The notes under the pieces are model-generated. The model ran no database searches and was not told the origin of the DNA. It saw nothing but the letters and a program-made list of their open reading frames with translations. A stretch of DNA of 64,000 nucleotides from Pseudomonas sp. UBA5706 (GTDB lineage: Bacteria; Pseudomonadota; Gammaproteobacteria; Pseudomonadales; Pseudomonadaceae), in NCBI RefSeq assembly GCF_002419965.1, contig NZ_DIHC01000045.1, positions 20,139-84,138 of the forward strand. The letters are read 5' to 3'. How positions within the stretch are numbered: the stretch's first letter is position 1; each line of letters opens with the position of its first letter. Below are positions 55,065 to 63,679 of this stretch, piece after piece. The position numbers and the translations under genes are program-made.

Positions 55065-55943
55065 ATGACGATTATCACCATCAAGCCCGGGTGCGCCGGG
55101 CACAGCGAAAGCTTATGGGGCGCACTGCGGCGTAACCCTGCAGCGCTGGTGGGCACGGCCATTCTATCGCTGACGCTGGCCATGGCGCTGACGGCAGGCC
55201 ATTTCTTTCCCGGCGATCCCTTGGAAATGGTCGCCGAACCGCTGCTCTGGCCCGGCACCGACCCCACCTATCCATTAGGCACCGACTCGCTGGGGCGCAA
55301 CGTGGCGGCCGGCATCGCCTACGGGGCGCGGGCGTCGCTGTTGATCGCGGTGTACGGCACGCTGGTCAGTGTGCTGATTGGCATCGTGGTTGGCGCTTTG
55401 GCCGGCTATCACGGCGGCAAGCTGGGTGATGTGCTGATGCGCACGACTGAAGTGTTCCAGACCGTACCGGCTTTTTTGCTGGTCATCGTGATTGTCGCCA
55501 TCGGCACGCCGACGGTGAATATCATCGCCCTGGCCATCGGTATTTCGTCGTGGCCCACGGTAGCGCGCCTGATACGCGCTGAGTTTCGCACACTGCGCGA
55601 AGCCGACTTCGTCACGGCAGCGCGTAGCCAGGGCTTCAGCAATCGCTCGATCATCCTTCACGAAATCCTCCCCAGCGCCCTGGCGCCGCTGGTGGTCACG
55701 TCTTCGATCCTCGTGGCGTCGGCGATTCTAATCGAAGCGGGCCTGGCGTTTCTCGGCATGAGCGACCCCAACAGACCCAGTTGGGGTGGGATGATCGGTG
55801 CCGGTCGCGAGCAGATCGCCGGCGCCTGGTACCTCACTGCACTGCCCGGTTTCGCCATTATTCTGGTGGTGCTGGCGTTTAATCTGCTGGGTGATGGGCT
55901 CAATGACGCGCTTAACCCGCGCCTGCGCAGGTACATCCCATGA
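55065..55943 (+). CDS. ABC transporter permease, DppC/OppC type
   Basis: ATG 55065 gives 292 residues; the frame from 54960 lies inside the previous gene. The OppC-type arrangement is seen: LGTDSLGRNVAAGIAYGAR, then TAARSQGFSNRSIILHEILPS (EAA loop) and EAGLAFLGMSDPNRPSWGGMI. The stop overlaps the ATPase gene (ATGA). Confidence 0.94.
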   Translation: MTIITIKPGCAGHSESLWGALRRNPAALVGTAILSLTLAMALTAGHFFPGDPLEMVAEPLLWPGTDPTYPLGTDSLGRNVAAGIAYGARASLLIAVYGTLVSVLIGIVVGALAGYHGGKLGDVLMRTTEVFQTVPAFLLVIVIVAIGTPTVNIIALAIGISSWPTVARLIRAEFRTLREADFVTAARSQGFSNRSIILHEILPSALAPLVVTSSILVASAILIEAGLAFLGMSDPNRPSWGGMIGAGREQIAGAWYLTALPGFAIILVVLAFNLLGDGLNDALNPRLRRYIP

Positions 55944-57640
55944 GCCTGCTCGACGTACGCGGCCTGCGCGTGAGTTACGAAGGTGTCGAGGCGGTAAAAG
56001 GCCTTGACTTCACGCTCGATGCCGGTGAAGCCCTGGCGCTGGTCGGTGAGTCCGGCTGCGGTAAATCCACCACCGCCCTCGCCTTGCTGAGGCTGCTGCC
56101 TGCCAACGCCCGGCTGAGCGGTGAGGTGCTGTTTGAGGGCCGGGACCTGCTCAAACTTTCGCCTCGGCAAATGCGCGAGGTTCAGGGCAACGGTCTGGGC
56201 ATGGTCTTTCAGGAGCCGCTGTCGAGCCTCAATCCGGTGCTGACGCTGGGCGAGCAATTGACCGAAACCCTTTTCACCCACACCGACCTCTCGCGCCGGC
56301 AGGCCTGGACGCGCGCCGAAGAATTGTTCGGCCTGGTGCAACTGCCACGCCCCGCCGCTCACCTGCGCGAATACCCGCAGCATTTGTCCGGCGGCCAGCG
56401 CCAACGGGTGATGATTGCCATGGCCATCGCCTGCGAGCCGCGGTTATTGATCGCCGACGAACCGACCACCGCGCTGGACGTATGCGTTCAGGCACAGATC
56501 CTCCAATTGCTGGACAGGCTGCGCAGGGAGTTGCGCATGGGCCTGCTGCTGATCACCCATGATCTGGGTGTGGTCAGGCAACAGGCCGACAGGGTCATCA
56601 TCATGCACGATGGCCAGGCACTGGAGCATCGCCACAGCGACGAACTCTTCCTGCGCCCGGCGCACCCATATACCCAAGGCCTGCTCAACGCCTCATTGGG
56701 CCGCGACCACGAGCAGCATTACCTCGACAACCGCCTGGCGGAAATGCAGATCACCCGCAGGCCGGGGCAGCCCCACGATTACCAGATCAGCAGCATTCAC
56801 TATCCTTCCGGACAGGCGCCGCGACCAGCGACACCTGGCCTTGCGCCGCTGCTCAAGGTGGATAACCTCAGCCTGGGCTACACCGAGCGCAATGTCGTCA
56901 GAGAACTGTCGTTTTCCATCAGTGAGCGGGAAACCGTGGGGCTGGTCGGCGAATCGGGCTGCGGCAAGTCAACCCTGAGCAAGGCATTGCTGGGGCTGAT
57001 CCCGGCCCGCCAGGGACAGATCGCTTTTGCAGGCAGAAACATCGCCACGCTGAATCCGGCCGAGGAGCTGGCCTGGCGGGGGCAGATCCAGATGATCTTC
57101 CAGGACCCTTACGCTGCGCTCAATCCTCGGCACAGCGTCGCCACCCTGCTCGATCGCGTCCAGCGCCTGCACGGTCAGGCCGACGCCACCCTCAGGCGCC
57201 AGGCGCGGGAACGCATACTGGACGCCGTGGGTCTTGCACGCAGCAGCCTGGAACGCCTGCCCCACCAGTTTTCCGGTGGCCAACGCCAGCGTATCGGCAT
57301 AGCCCGAGCGCTGATCGTCAACCCGAAACTGGTGATCTGTGACGAGCCGGTGTCGGCGCTGGACGTCTCGACCCAGGCACAGATTCTCAATCTGTTGGTC
57401 GAGCTGCGCGAAGCGTTCGATTTGTCCTATCTGTTTATCTCCCATGACCTTTCAGTGGTGCGCTACTTCTCCGACCGGGTGCTGGTGATGCATGAGGCGC
57501 GCATCGTTGAACAGGCCACGCCTCATCGGCTTTGGCAGGCCCCGCAACACCCTTACACGCAACGCCTGCTGGCAGCCATTCCCGGCAGCCAGGCTTCGAT
57601 CCCTGCGAGCGACAGCCTTTCATTCGCCGTCGCCTGCTGA
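55940..57640 (+). CDS. ABC transporter ATPase with two fused nucleotide-binding domains
   Basis: A 566-residue double ATPase. NBD1 (1-260) has GESGCGKST, LSGGQRQRV and LLIADEPTTALD. NBD2 (about 295-550) has GESGCGKST, FSGGQRQRI and LVICDEPVSALD. The linker (about 255-290) is longer than in the YejF-like protein at 17578. It drives the two preceding permeases. Confidence 0.95.
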   Translation: MSLLDVRGLRVSYEGVEAVKGLDFTLDAGEALALVGESGCGKSTTALALLRLLPANARLSGEVLFEGRDLLKLSPRQMREVQGNGLGMVFQEPLSSLNPVLTLGEQLTETLFTHTDLSRRQAWTRAEELFGLVQLPRPAAHLREYPQHLSGGQRQRVMIAMAIACEPRLLIADEPTTALDVCVQAQILQLLDRLRRELRMGLLLITHDLGVVRQQADRVIIMHDGQALEHRHSDELFLRPAHPYTQGLLNASLGRDHEQHYLDNRLAEMQITRRPGQPHDYQISSIHYPSGQAPRPATPGLAPLLKVDNLSLGYTERNVVRELSFSISERETVGLVGESGCGKSTLSKALLGLIPARQGQIAFAGRNIATLNPAEELAWRGQIQMIFQDPYAALNPRHSVATLLDRVQRLHGQADATLRRQARERILDAVGLARSSLERLPHQFSGGQRQRIGIARALIVNPKLVICDEPVSALDVSTQAQILNLLVELREAFDLSYLFISHDLSVVRYFSDRVLVMHEARIVEQATPHRLWQAPQHPYTQRLLAAIPGSQASIPASDSLSFAVAC

Positions 57641-57667
57641 CCCGTCACGGATACAAGGAGTCATTCC

Positions 57668-59041
57668 ATGAGCAAACGCACCGACACCCTCAAACTCGGC
57701 CTGTTCCTGCGCGCCACCGGGCATCACATCGCCGCCTGGCGTGACAGCGGCTCGCAGGCGGACGCCGGGATTCGCCTGGACCATTTCATCGAGCTGGCAC
57801 GCAAGGCCGAGGCCGCCGGTTTCGACACGCTGTTTCTGGCAGACAGCGTGTCGGTGCGCGGAATCGATGCACCGACGTTCGACCGGGTGATCGCACCCAG
57901 CCTGAGTTTCGAGCCGCTGACGCTGCTGTCGGCACTGGCAACCGTTACCTCACGCATCGGGTTGATCGCGACGGCCAGCACCAGCTACAGCGAGCCGTTC
58001 AACCTGGCGCGGCAGTTCGCCTCGCTGGACCAGATCAGTGGCGGCCGGGTGGGCTGGAACCTGGTGACCAGCAGCGACCCGGATGCGGCGAAGAACTTCG
58101 GTGGCAAGTCCGAGGGGCAGCAGGCCGCCCACGCCGATCGCTACAACCGGGCGCGGGAGTTTCAAGAGGTGGTCGACAAGCTATGGGACAGTTGGGAGGA
58201 CGAAACGCTGCTGCTGGACAGGGAAAAGGGCCTGTTCCTGGACCGCAGCAAACTGCACGTGGCAGACCATCACGGCGAGCATTTTCATGTCCGCGGTCCG
58301 CTCAACGTGCTGCGTTCGCCACAAGGCAAACCGGTGCTGGTGCAAGCCGGGGCCTCGGACGACGGTCGAGCCCTGGCCGCCGCCACCGCTGAAGCGATCT
58401 TCGCAGCGCACCAGAACCTGGCCGACGCCCAGGCCTTCTATGGCGATATCAAATCCCGCGCCGCCGTGCTTGGTCGCAAACCCGAGCACATCAAGATTTT
58501 GCCGGGCGTGACCATCTTCACCGCGCCCACCTCGGTCCAGGCCCATGCCAAGCATCAACGGTTGCAGAATCTGGTGCATCCGCAGGTGGGCTTGAGCCTG
58601 CTGTCTGGCTTGCTCGGCGGCGTCGATCTATCGCAGCTGCCGCTGGACGGCCCGCTCCCTCAGGATTTGCCCGCGACCAACGCCTCGAAAAGCCGCCAGC
58701 AGTTGATTCTGCAACTGGCCGCCGAAGGCTTGAGCATTCGAGAGCTGTACTTGCGACTGGCCGGGGCGCGTGGCCACTGGACCCTGGTGGGCTCCCCCGA
58801 GGAAGTGGTCGATCAGTTGCAAGCCTGGTTCGAAGGCTACGGCGCCGACGGCTTCAACATTCTGCCACCCACCTATCCGGAAGGCCTGGACGATTTCATC
58901 GCACTGATTCTGCCCGAGCTGAAACGCCGCGGCCTGGTGCCCGAAGACGGGCCGACCGGCAGCACCCTGCGTGAGCGTCTGGGCCTGCCGTTCCCGGCGC
59001 ATCCATCAAGCCTGCCGCGCGAACACTCGATCGCCGTCTGA
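57668..59041 (+). CDS. LLM-class flavin monooxygenase, NtaA/SnaA/DszA (DmoA) type
   Basis: The 457-residue protein begins with the NtaA-family opening LKLGLFLRATGHHIAAWRD. It has LARKAEAAGFDTLFLADS, LDQISGGRVGWNLVTS and KNFGGKSEGQQAAHADRYNRAREFQEVV. Members use FMNH2 and O2 to cleave C-S or C-N bonds (dibenzothiophene sulfone, dimethyl sulfide, nitrilotriacetate). ACAAGGAG precedes the ATG. It is the second LLM enzyme of the cluster, so two oxidation steps on one compound are possible. Confidence 0.92.
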   Translation: MSKRTDTLKLGLFLRATGHHIAAWRDSGSQADAGIRLDHFIELARKAEAAGFDTLFLADSVSVRGIDAPTFDRVIAPSLSFEPLTLLSALATVTSRIGLIATASTSYSEPFNLARQFASLDQISGGRVGWNLVTSSDPDAAKNFGGKSEGQQAAHADRYNRAREFQEVVDKLWDSWEDETLLLDREKGLFLDRSKLHVADHHGEHFHVRGPLNVLRSPQGKPVLVQAGASDDGRALAAATAEAIFAAHQNLADAQAFYGDIKSRAAVLGRKPEHIKILPGVTIFTAPTSVQAHAKHQRLQNLVHPQVGLSLLSGLLGGVDLSQLPLDGPLPQDLPATNASKSRQQLILQLAAEGLSIRELYLRLAGARGHWTLVGSPEEVVDQLQAWFEGYGADGFNILPPTYPEGLDDFIALILPELKRRGLVPEDGPTGSTLRERLGLPFPAHPSSLPREHSIAV

Positions 59042-59096
59042 GGCGGCCACCACGAGGCGGATGCCTTCCGATTACATTTGCAAAGAGAGTTTGAAC

Positions 59097-60323
59097 ATGG
59101 CCCATCAAGTCAATGCCGCCTGGGGCGCAGGCCCTTCTGCTCGCTATGAACAACTGGCAGAGCGTTTTCGCCCGCTGTTCGCCAACCTGCGCGAAGGCGC
59201 CATCAGCCGTGAGTTGGAGCGCCGTTTGCCGGTCGAGGAGCTGCAGTTGCTCAAGGCCTCCGGTTTCACCGCCCTACGCGTGCCCAAAGAATACGGAGGC
59301 ACGGGCGTTACCCTGCCAGAGCTGACCAACCTGCTGATCGAGCTGGGTGAAGCCGACTCCAATCTGGTGCAAGCACTGCGCGGGCATCTGGGCTTCACCG
59401 AGAACCTGCTTAACAGCGGCGACGAGGAACGGCGCAAGGTCTGGTTCGAGCGGCTGGTGCGCGGCGAAACCGTCGGCCCGGCCACCGGTGAGGTGGGCGA
59501 CACGGCGCAATCGCACCTTAACTCGCGGCTGTACCTGGACGGCGAGCAATGGCGCATCGACGGCAACAAGTTCTACACCACCGGCTGCCTGTACAGCGAC
59601 TGGATCGACGTCGCGGTCAGCGATCACGACGACAAGCGCGTATTCGTCACCGTACATCGCGATGCCGAAGGCGTCGAAGTGGTCGATGACTGGAACGGGT
59701 TCGGCCAGCGCCTTACCGCCAGCGGCACCACCCATGTGCGCGGCGTGGCGGTGGACCCGCGCAACATCGTCAGCGTCGACGATAAATTCCAGTACTCCCC
59801 GGCGCTGTATCAGATCGTGCACCTGGCCAACTTGGCAGGCATCGGCCGCGCCTTGAGTGGCGAAGTCGCGGCCGCCGTCGCAAAGCGCACGCGCAGCTTC
59901 AGTAACGGCAACGCCACCCGGGTCGCCCAGGATCCTCAAGTGCTGCAAGTGGTCGGCAGCCTGCGCGCAGCAGCCTACAGCGCGGGCGCCATTGTCTTGA
60001 AAACCGCTGAGGCCTTGGAGCGGGCGTATCAGGCCAGGCTCAGCGGCGATTCCCAGGTGCTGAAACAGGCCGTGAATATCGCCGAACTGGAGATTGCCCA
60101 GTCGCAGACCATCGTCAGCGACCTGATTCTGGATGCCAGCACGAGGATGTTCGATGCATTGAGCGCTTCGGCCACATTACGCCCGCTGGGGCTGGATCGC
60201 TTCTGGCGCAACGCCCGGACCCTGACCTCACACAACCCGCGCATCTATAAGGACCGGATCGTCGGCGACTTCGCGGTCAATGGCACCCCGCCGCCTGCGC
60301 AATGGAAAATCGGCGTTGCATGA
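59097..60323 (+). CDS. acyl-CoA dehydrogenase-fold flavin oxidoreductase (SfnB/DszC-like)
   Basis: ATG 59097 gives 408 residues; an in-frame start at 58971 lies inside the previous gene. Domains in order are N-terminal helical (RFRPLFANLREGAISRELERR), middle beta (TGEVGDTAQSHLNSRL, DGNKFYTTGCLYSDW) and C-terminal helical (IVSDLILDASTRMFD). This order and the DGNKFYTTG pattern match DszC/SfnB-type enzymes, which oxygenate or desaturate sulfur compounds and are not CoA-ester dehydrogenases. It is the last gene of the sigma-54-driven cluster. Confidence 0.9.
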   Translation: MAHQVNAAWGAGPSARYEQLAERFRPLFANLREGAISRELERRLPVEELQLLKASGFTALRVPKEYGGTGVTLPELTNLLIELGEADSNLVQALRGHLGFTENLLNSGDEERRKVWFERLVRGETVGPATGEVGDTAQSHLNSRLYLDGEQWRIDGNKFYTTGCLYSDWIDVAVSDHDDKRVFVTVHRDAEGVEVVDDWNGFGQRLTASGTTHVRGVAVDPRNIVSVDDKFQYSPALYQIVHLANLAGIGRALSGEVAAAVAKRTRSFSNGNATRVAQDPQVLQVVGSLRAAAYSAGAIVLKTAEALERAYQARLSGDSQVLKQAVNIAELEIAQSQTIVSDLILDASTRMFDALSASATLRPLGLDRFWRNARTLTSHNPRIYKDRIVGDFAVNGTPPPAQWKIGVA

Positions 60324-60656
60324 AAAAGCGCGTTGTGAGCGTTCTGCACATTAGGCCAAGGCCACGGGCGCCCGGATGATCGCCACAACCTCATCGTGCG
60401 AGGAGGCTGAACGCCTGAAAATCCCTGGCGCCGATGAGATGACCCATTATCGCCAAGCGCCGTAATCCCATGAGCAGGTCTGGAACCGGCTAGGCCGTCT
60501 GTCTACTGTCACCAATGACCGTAGACAGCGATCAAGCATGGCCTTTTCGCTTCCTAATCTCTAAATGGAATTACCAAATGCAAACTCAGTATTTATCGAA
60601 ATATGAGCAGCGCCTTACTCTGGGCGTATTCCGTCGCCTGCCGAGAGATATGCGCC
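60324..60656. other. intergenic region holding a large palindrome
   Basis: About 330 bases between the organosulfur cluster and the small ORF. The only structure I see is the inverted repeat at 60501-60530. Frames crossing it are not convincing. Confidence 0.5.
60501..60530. promoter_or_regulatory. 13-bp inverted repeat upstream of the XRE-cupin gene pair
   Basis: CTGTCTACTGTCA (60501-60513) and TGACCGTAGACAG (60518-60530) pair with one mismatch around CCAA. There is no T-run after it on the plus strand. It could be the operator of the regulator encoded at 60823 or a hairpin ending the upstream transcript. Confidence 0.45.
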
Positions 60657-60818
60657 ATGCCTACAACCCAGAACATCATCGATTTCACCCTCTACCGAAA
60701 ACGTCGTCAGGCACGGGCGGCGGCCGAGCTGATGTGGAACCTGTATGCGGCGCGGGCCGGGCTTGCGACATTTGCGGCTCAAGCCGCTACGCCTTCCAGT
60801 GATACCCGCCGGGCATGA
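60657..60818 (+). CDS. small protein of 53 residues coupled to the XRE-cupin regulator
   Basis: ATG 60657 has GAGAGAT about 8 bases upstream. The product MPTTQNIIDFTLYRKRRQAR... is basic in its first half and Ala-rich after (AAAELMWNLYAARAG), with a likely amphipathic helix from residue 14 to 45 and no signal peptide. Its stop lies 4 bases before the start of the regulator gene, so they are probably co-translated. I cannot name a family. The spacing favours a real gene over a shadow. Confidence 0.5.
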   Translation: MPTTQNIIDFTLYRKRRQARAAAELMWNLYAARAGLATFAAQAATPSSDTRRA

Positions 60819-60822
60819 GGCG

Positions 60823-61461
60823 ATGAATTTTCTGCACTTTGTTTCCGATCAAGATGAGGCGGAACCGGAGCACAGGGAGACTTCAGCTTCCGAAGAAGAC
60901 CCCATTGGTCAGCGCGTCGCACAGAACCTGCAGCGGCTGCGCAGCAAACGCCACCTCTCCCTCGATGCCCTGGCCCGAAACTGCGGTGTCAGCCGGGCGA
61001 TGCTGGCGCAGATCGAATCCGGGCGCAGCGTGCCGTCAATCAAGGTGCTCTGCAAGATTGCCAAGGGATTGAAGGTTTCGGTCGCGGCTTTCCTGGAGAA
61101 TCGCGCATTCGAGGACGTCGAGGTGCTTCCCGCGCAACAGAGCAAGCGGTTGGTGAGCCCTGACGGGGCATTTACCAGTCGCGCGCTGTTCCCCTACGAC
61201 ATGGCACGGCAATCGGAATTTTACGAGATTCGTCTGAAGGGGCTGGGCGAGGAGATTTCCAACGGTAACGGGCCGGGCATCCAGGAAAACCTCGTGGTTG
61301 CCCAAGGTGTGCTGGAAGTTAGCGTCAACGAAGAGCGCTATTTGTTGTCGACAGGCGACTCCATCCTGTTTTACGCCGACCAACCCCATCGCTATCGCAA
61401 CCCCGCTGACAGTGAAGCGGTAGCGTTTGTAGTGATCACTTATCCTGAGCCTTTGCACTGA
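60823..61461 (+). CDS. XRE-family transcriptional regulator with C-terminal cupin domain
   Basis: ATG 60823 (GAGG upstream) gives 212 residues; longer in-frame starts overlap the small gene. The HTH_3 domain spans about 30-90 (LRSKRHLSLDALARNCGVSRAMLAQIESGRSVPS) and the cupin about 125-205 (VAQGVLEVSVNEERYLLSTGDSILFYADQPHRYRN). Proteins of this build sense a small ligand through the cupin and usually repress genes for uptake or metabolism of amino acids, amines or sulfur compounds. It sits directly after the organosulfur cluster and may regulate it or the small gene; not shown. Confidence 0.9.
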   Translation: MNFLHFVSDQDEAEPEHRETSASEEDPIGQRVAQNLQRLRSKRHLSLDALARNCGVSRAMLAQIESGRSVPSIKVLCKIAKGLKVSVAAFLENRAFEDVEVLPAQQSKRLVSPDGAFTSRALFPYDMARQSEFYEIRLKGLGEEISNGNGPGIQENLVVAQGVLEVSVNEERYLLSTGDSILFYADQPHRYRNPADSEAVAFVVITYPEPLH

Positions 61462-61815
61462 TCAACGGGGCTTGCTGAGCCTGCTGCGTGTCAACGCGAG
61501 CCATGCACAATTGTGTCGTGTGCAGAACTCAGGGAGTGTCCGATCCACCGCCTTCGCGGCTGCCGCACAGTTCCGGCAGCTCCGACAGGTTTGGGGCAAA
61601 CTTCATTTCTCAATCACACCCTTGCGGTCTTCGGTCCTCTGCTGTTGACGTTCATGGGCCCAGGCTTTGGCGCTCCCGATCGCCACGTGGGCGCTGACCG
61701 AGGCAGAAACAAGGCACCAAGGTACCCGCGCGACAAAAGAAAAGCCCCGACGCTTTCACGTCAGGGCTCTTGCACAGCGACTTACACCACGCGTCAATCG
61801 CGCGATAGCCTCAGC
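61462..61815. other. intergenic region, convergent
   Basis: Apart from the terminator at 61739-61769 I see no gene or repeat here; the open frames are extensions of the plus-strand shadow of the Met-rich gene. Confidence 0.5.
61739..61769 (-). terminator. rho-independent terminator of the Met-rich gene
   Basis: AGCCCCGACG (61744-61753) and CGTCAGGGCT (61760-61769) form a 10-bp stem with one mismatch and a 6-base loop. On the minus strand it is followed by TTTTCTTTTG. It lies about 45 bases after the stop of the 61816-62325 gene. Confidence 0.8.
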
Positions 61816-62325
61816 TCAGCAAGTGCAGCACATCATCGGCATGCCATTGCAGCTCATCATCATCGGCATGGAGCAGTCGTTCATCATCTTCATCATGAGC
61901 GTGCAGCAGTTATTCATCATGTCCATGCTCATGCCTGGCATCGGCATCATCTTGCACTTCATGCAATCAGCCTCGAGGGTGCACACCATGATGCACTTCA
62001 TCATTGGCATAGGCATGCCCATGGGCATCATCGGCATGTTCATGGTCGACATCATGCTCATCATCACCATGCCATCTTCGGCCATGCACATCATCGACAT
62101 GTTGGCGCAATGCATCATCATTGGCATGCCGCAGTTCATCATCATCGCCATCATCTCGGCGTTGTTCTTGAACATCGCCATATCCATGCCAGCGGCTGGC
62201 GTCATGGTGCACATCATGGCATCAGCCGTCATCTCGCACTTCATGGTCGCCATCATCATCGGCATGCCCATCATGGGCATCATTGGCATGGCGGTGTTCA
62301 TTGGCATCTGCATGGCGTTCATCAT
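61816..62325 (-). CDS. methionine- and cysteine-rich protein of unknown function
   Basis: The 169-residue product has 69 Met (41%) and 16 Cys (9%), so half of all residues contain sulfur. There is no Arg, Trp or Tyr, and only one Phe and one His. Patterns such as MPMMPMMGMPMMM recur; C-x-MPMMM-x-C occurs twice (C65-C73 and C151-C159), a CMKC pair lies at 121-124, and the protein ends CCTC. There is no signal peptide or normal hydrophobic core, so it is probably cytoplasmic and flexible. GGAG lies 9 bases before the ATG, a promoter at 62372-62399 and a terminator at 61739-61769. Likely roles are binding of soft metals such as Cu(I) or a sink for oxidants; both are inferred. I do not recognise a family. 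Confidence 0.75.
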   Translation of the reverse strand: MMNAMQMPMNTAMPMMPMMGMPMMMATMKCEMTADAMMCTMTPAAGMDMAMFKNNAEMMAMMMNCGMPMMMHCANMSMMCMAEDGMVMMSMMSTMNMPMMPMGMPMPMMKCIMVCTLEADCMKCKMMPMPGMSMDMMNNCCTLMMKMMNDCSMPMMMSCNGMPMMCCTC

Positions 62326-62793
62326 TTTTCGAATCTCCGTAATCGACAGTAATGTTGAAAGGCTTGGGCCGATTCTAAAGCTCGCGGGTCTCCTTACAAG
62401 ACGTCAGCCCGACAGCGGAAATGGATGCTGAACCGGTCGTGCATGGATAACGACAGTGCTGGCGGCTGTTACAGGATCAATAGCGTCGTTATAACGCCGG
62501 CCTTCAACAACAAAACATGGAATTGCACGCTATGAATATGCGATAGGGGAATAGCAACCATTGTTTAGGAAATAAACGGTCTAACCCGGCGCTACTTTTT
62601 TGCACCAACCCCCATTAACGCTCATTCACAGCTATATCCATAGGATCGCAAAGTCTATGGGCGATGCATCTGCCGCCGGTACAGTGGATTCCGCTTTCTT
62701 GCGATCGCATCGCGCAGCGCCTGGCCAGCGGTTGATCGGCGGCCATTTAAAAAGCCGCAATGAAACGCTTTGCCTGCACTGGGGGAATTTCAC
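62326..62793. other. divergent intergenic region Met-rich gene / CmcJ-like pseudogene
   Basis: About 468 bases. The first 75 carry the promoter and leader of the Met-rich gene. A short inverted repeat CCATAG/CTATGG (62638-62660) lies toward the pseudogene. Nothing else was recognised. Confidence 0.5.
62372..62399 (-). promoter_or_regulatory. sigma-70-type promoter of the Met-rich gene
   Basis: On the minus strand TTGTAA (62399-62394) and TAGAAT (62377-62372) are separated by 16 bases. Transcription would begin near 62364, leaving a leader of about 40 bases that contains the GGAG site. Confidence 0.5.
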
Positions 62794-63628
62794 ATGGGTA
62801 TTGAGCAACGCAACCTCGGACCGACCTCGGTGGTCGGCGAACTCAACTACCTGCGCGACGACGGCGTGCGTCCGGTTAATTACACCTGGCCGCAACCCGA
62901 AGGGCAGCCGCAGCGCACCGGTACGCTGCAGCCCATCCGCGTCGATATTCACAACGCGCGCCGGTTGGTGACACCACCGCTGCTCGATGCCCAGGGTTTC
63001 CAGCGCGTCGAGTCTGTCAGTGCCTTGGCGGATCTTGAAGACCAAGCCCAGGTCGTGCAGTTCTACTATGCCGAAGCTGACGCGCTGTTGCGTAAATCCA
63101 CCGGAGCGGTGAAGACGGTGATTCTCGATCACACCCTCCGCATTGACGAGCCTGGCCGGGAAGCCATTGGCCTGCGCGAACCGGTGCGCTACGGCATAAC
63201 GTCAAACCGAACGCTCGGCCATCCGCCGGGTACGCGACCATCTTCCGGCGGAGGAAGCCGAGCAGCGTCTGCAAAAACGCTTCGCAATCATCAACCTCTG
63301 GCGCCCGATCGGCGGTCCGATCTACACCACCCCGCTGGCGTTGTGCGATGCCAGAAGCCTTGAGGCGGCGGACTTCATTGCCAGCGATCTGGTGTATCGC
63401 GACAAGGTTGGCGAAACCTTTTCCGTGCGGCCCAGCCCGAACCATCGCTGGTACTACTACCCACAATTACCCCCGGACGAAGCCCTGCTGCTGAAGATTT
63501 ACGACTCCAAAACCGATATCGCCGCACGGGCCGGCGCCCATACCGCGTTCGATGACCCGACGACACCAGCAGGCGCACCGCCACGGCGCAGTATAGAGTT
63601 GCGTGCATTGGTGTTTTTTGACGAATGA
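62794..63628 (+). pseudogene. CmcJ/NvfI family oxidoreductase, inactivated by two single-base deletions
   Basis: The first part (62794 to about 63191) reads a normal N-terminal half (GELNYLRDDGVRPVNYTW, ending LREPVRY). The second part continues in another frame: TERSAIRRVRDHLPAEEAEQ, RFAIINLWRPIGGP, then DLVYRDKVGETF, RWYYYPQLPPDEALLLKIYDS and HTAFDDPTTPAGAPPR, all typical of the family. The junction near 63191-63201 is repaired by inserting one base in TACGGCAT and one in AACGTCAAA. GGGGGAA precedes the ATG. The family includes oxidoreductases of antibiotic and meroterpenoid pathways. Confidence 0.8.
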
Positions 63629-63679
63629 ATAAGGCTATGGCGCAGTTGTCACCACGACAACTGCGCCCTAGCGCCACGC

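Noticed and set aside
61816..62325. Interpretation of the Met-rich stretch as a simple non-coding CAT/ATG repeat
   Set aside because: Spacing is not periodic, Cys/Lys/Asp/Asn codons are interspersed, the frame is open for 169 codons, and expression signals flank it.
61513..62352. Long plus-strand frame rich in His (HHRHAIAAHHH...), and a second plus-strand frame with Met/Ile-rich hydrophobic sequence
   Set aside because: Both are reflections of the ATG-rich minus-strand gene (CAT read as His, or shifted). The promoter, ribosome site and terminator all fit the minus strand.
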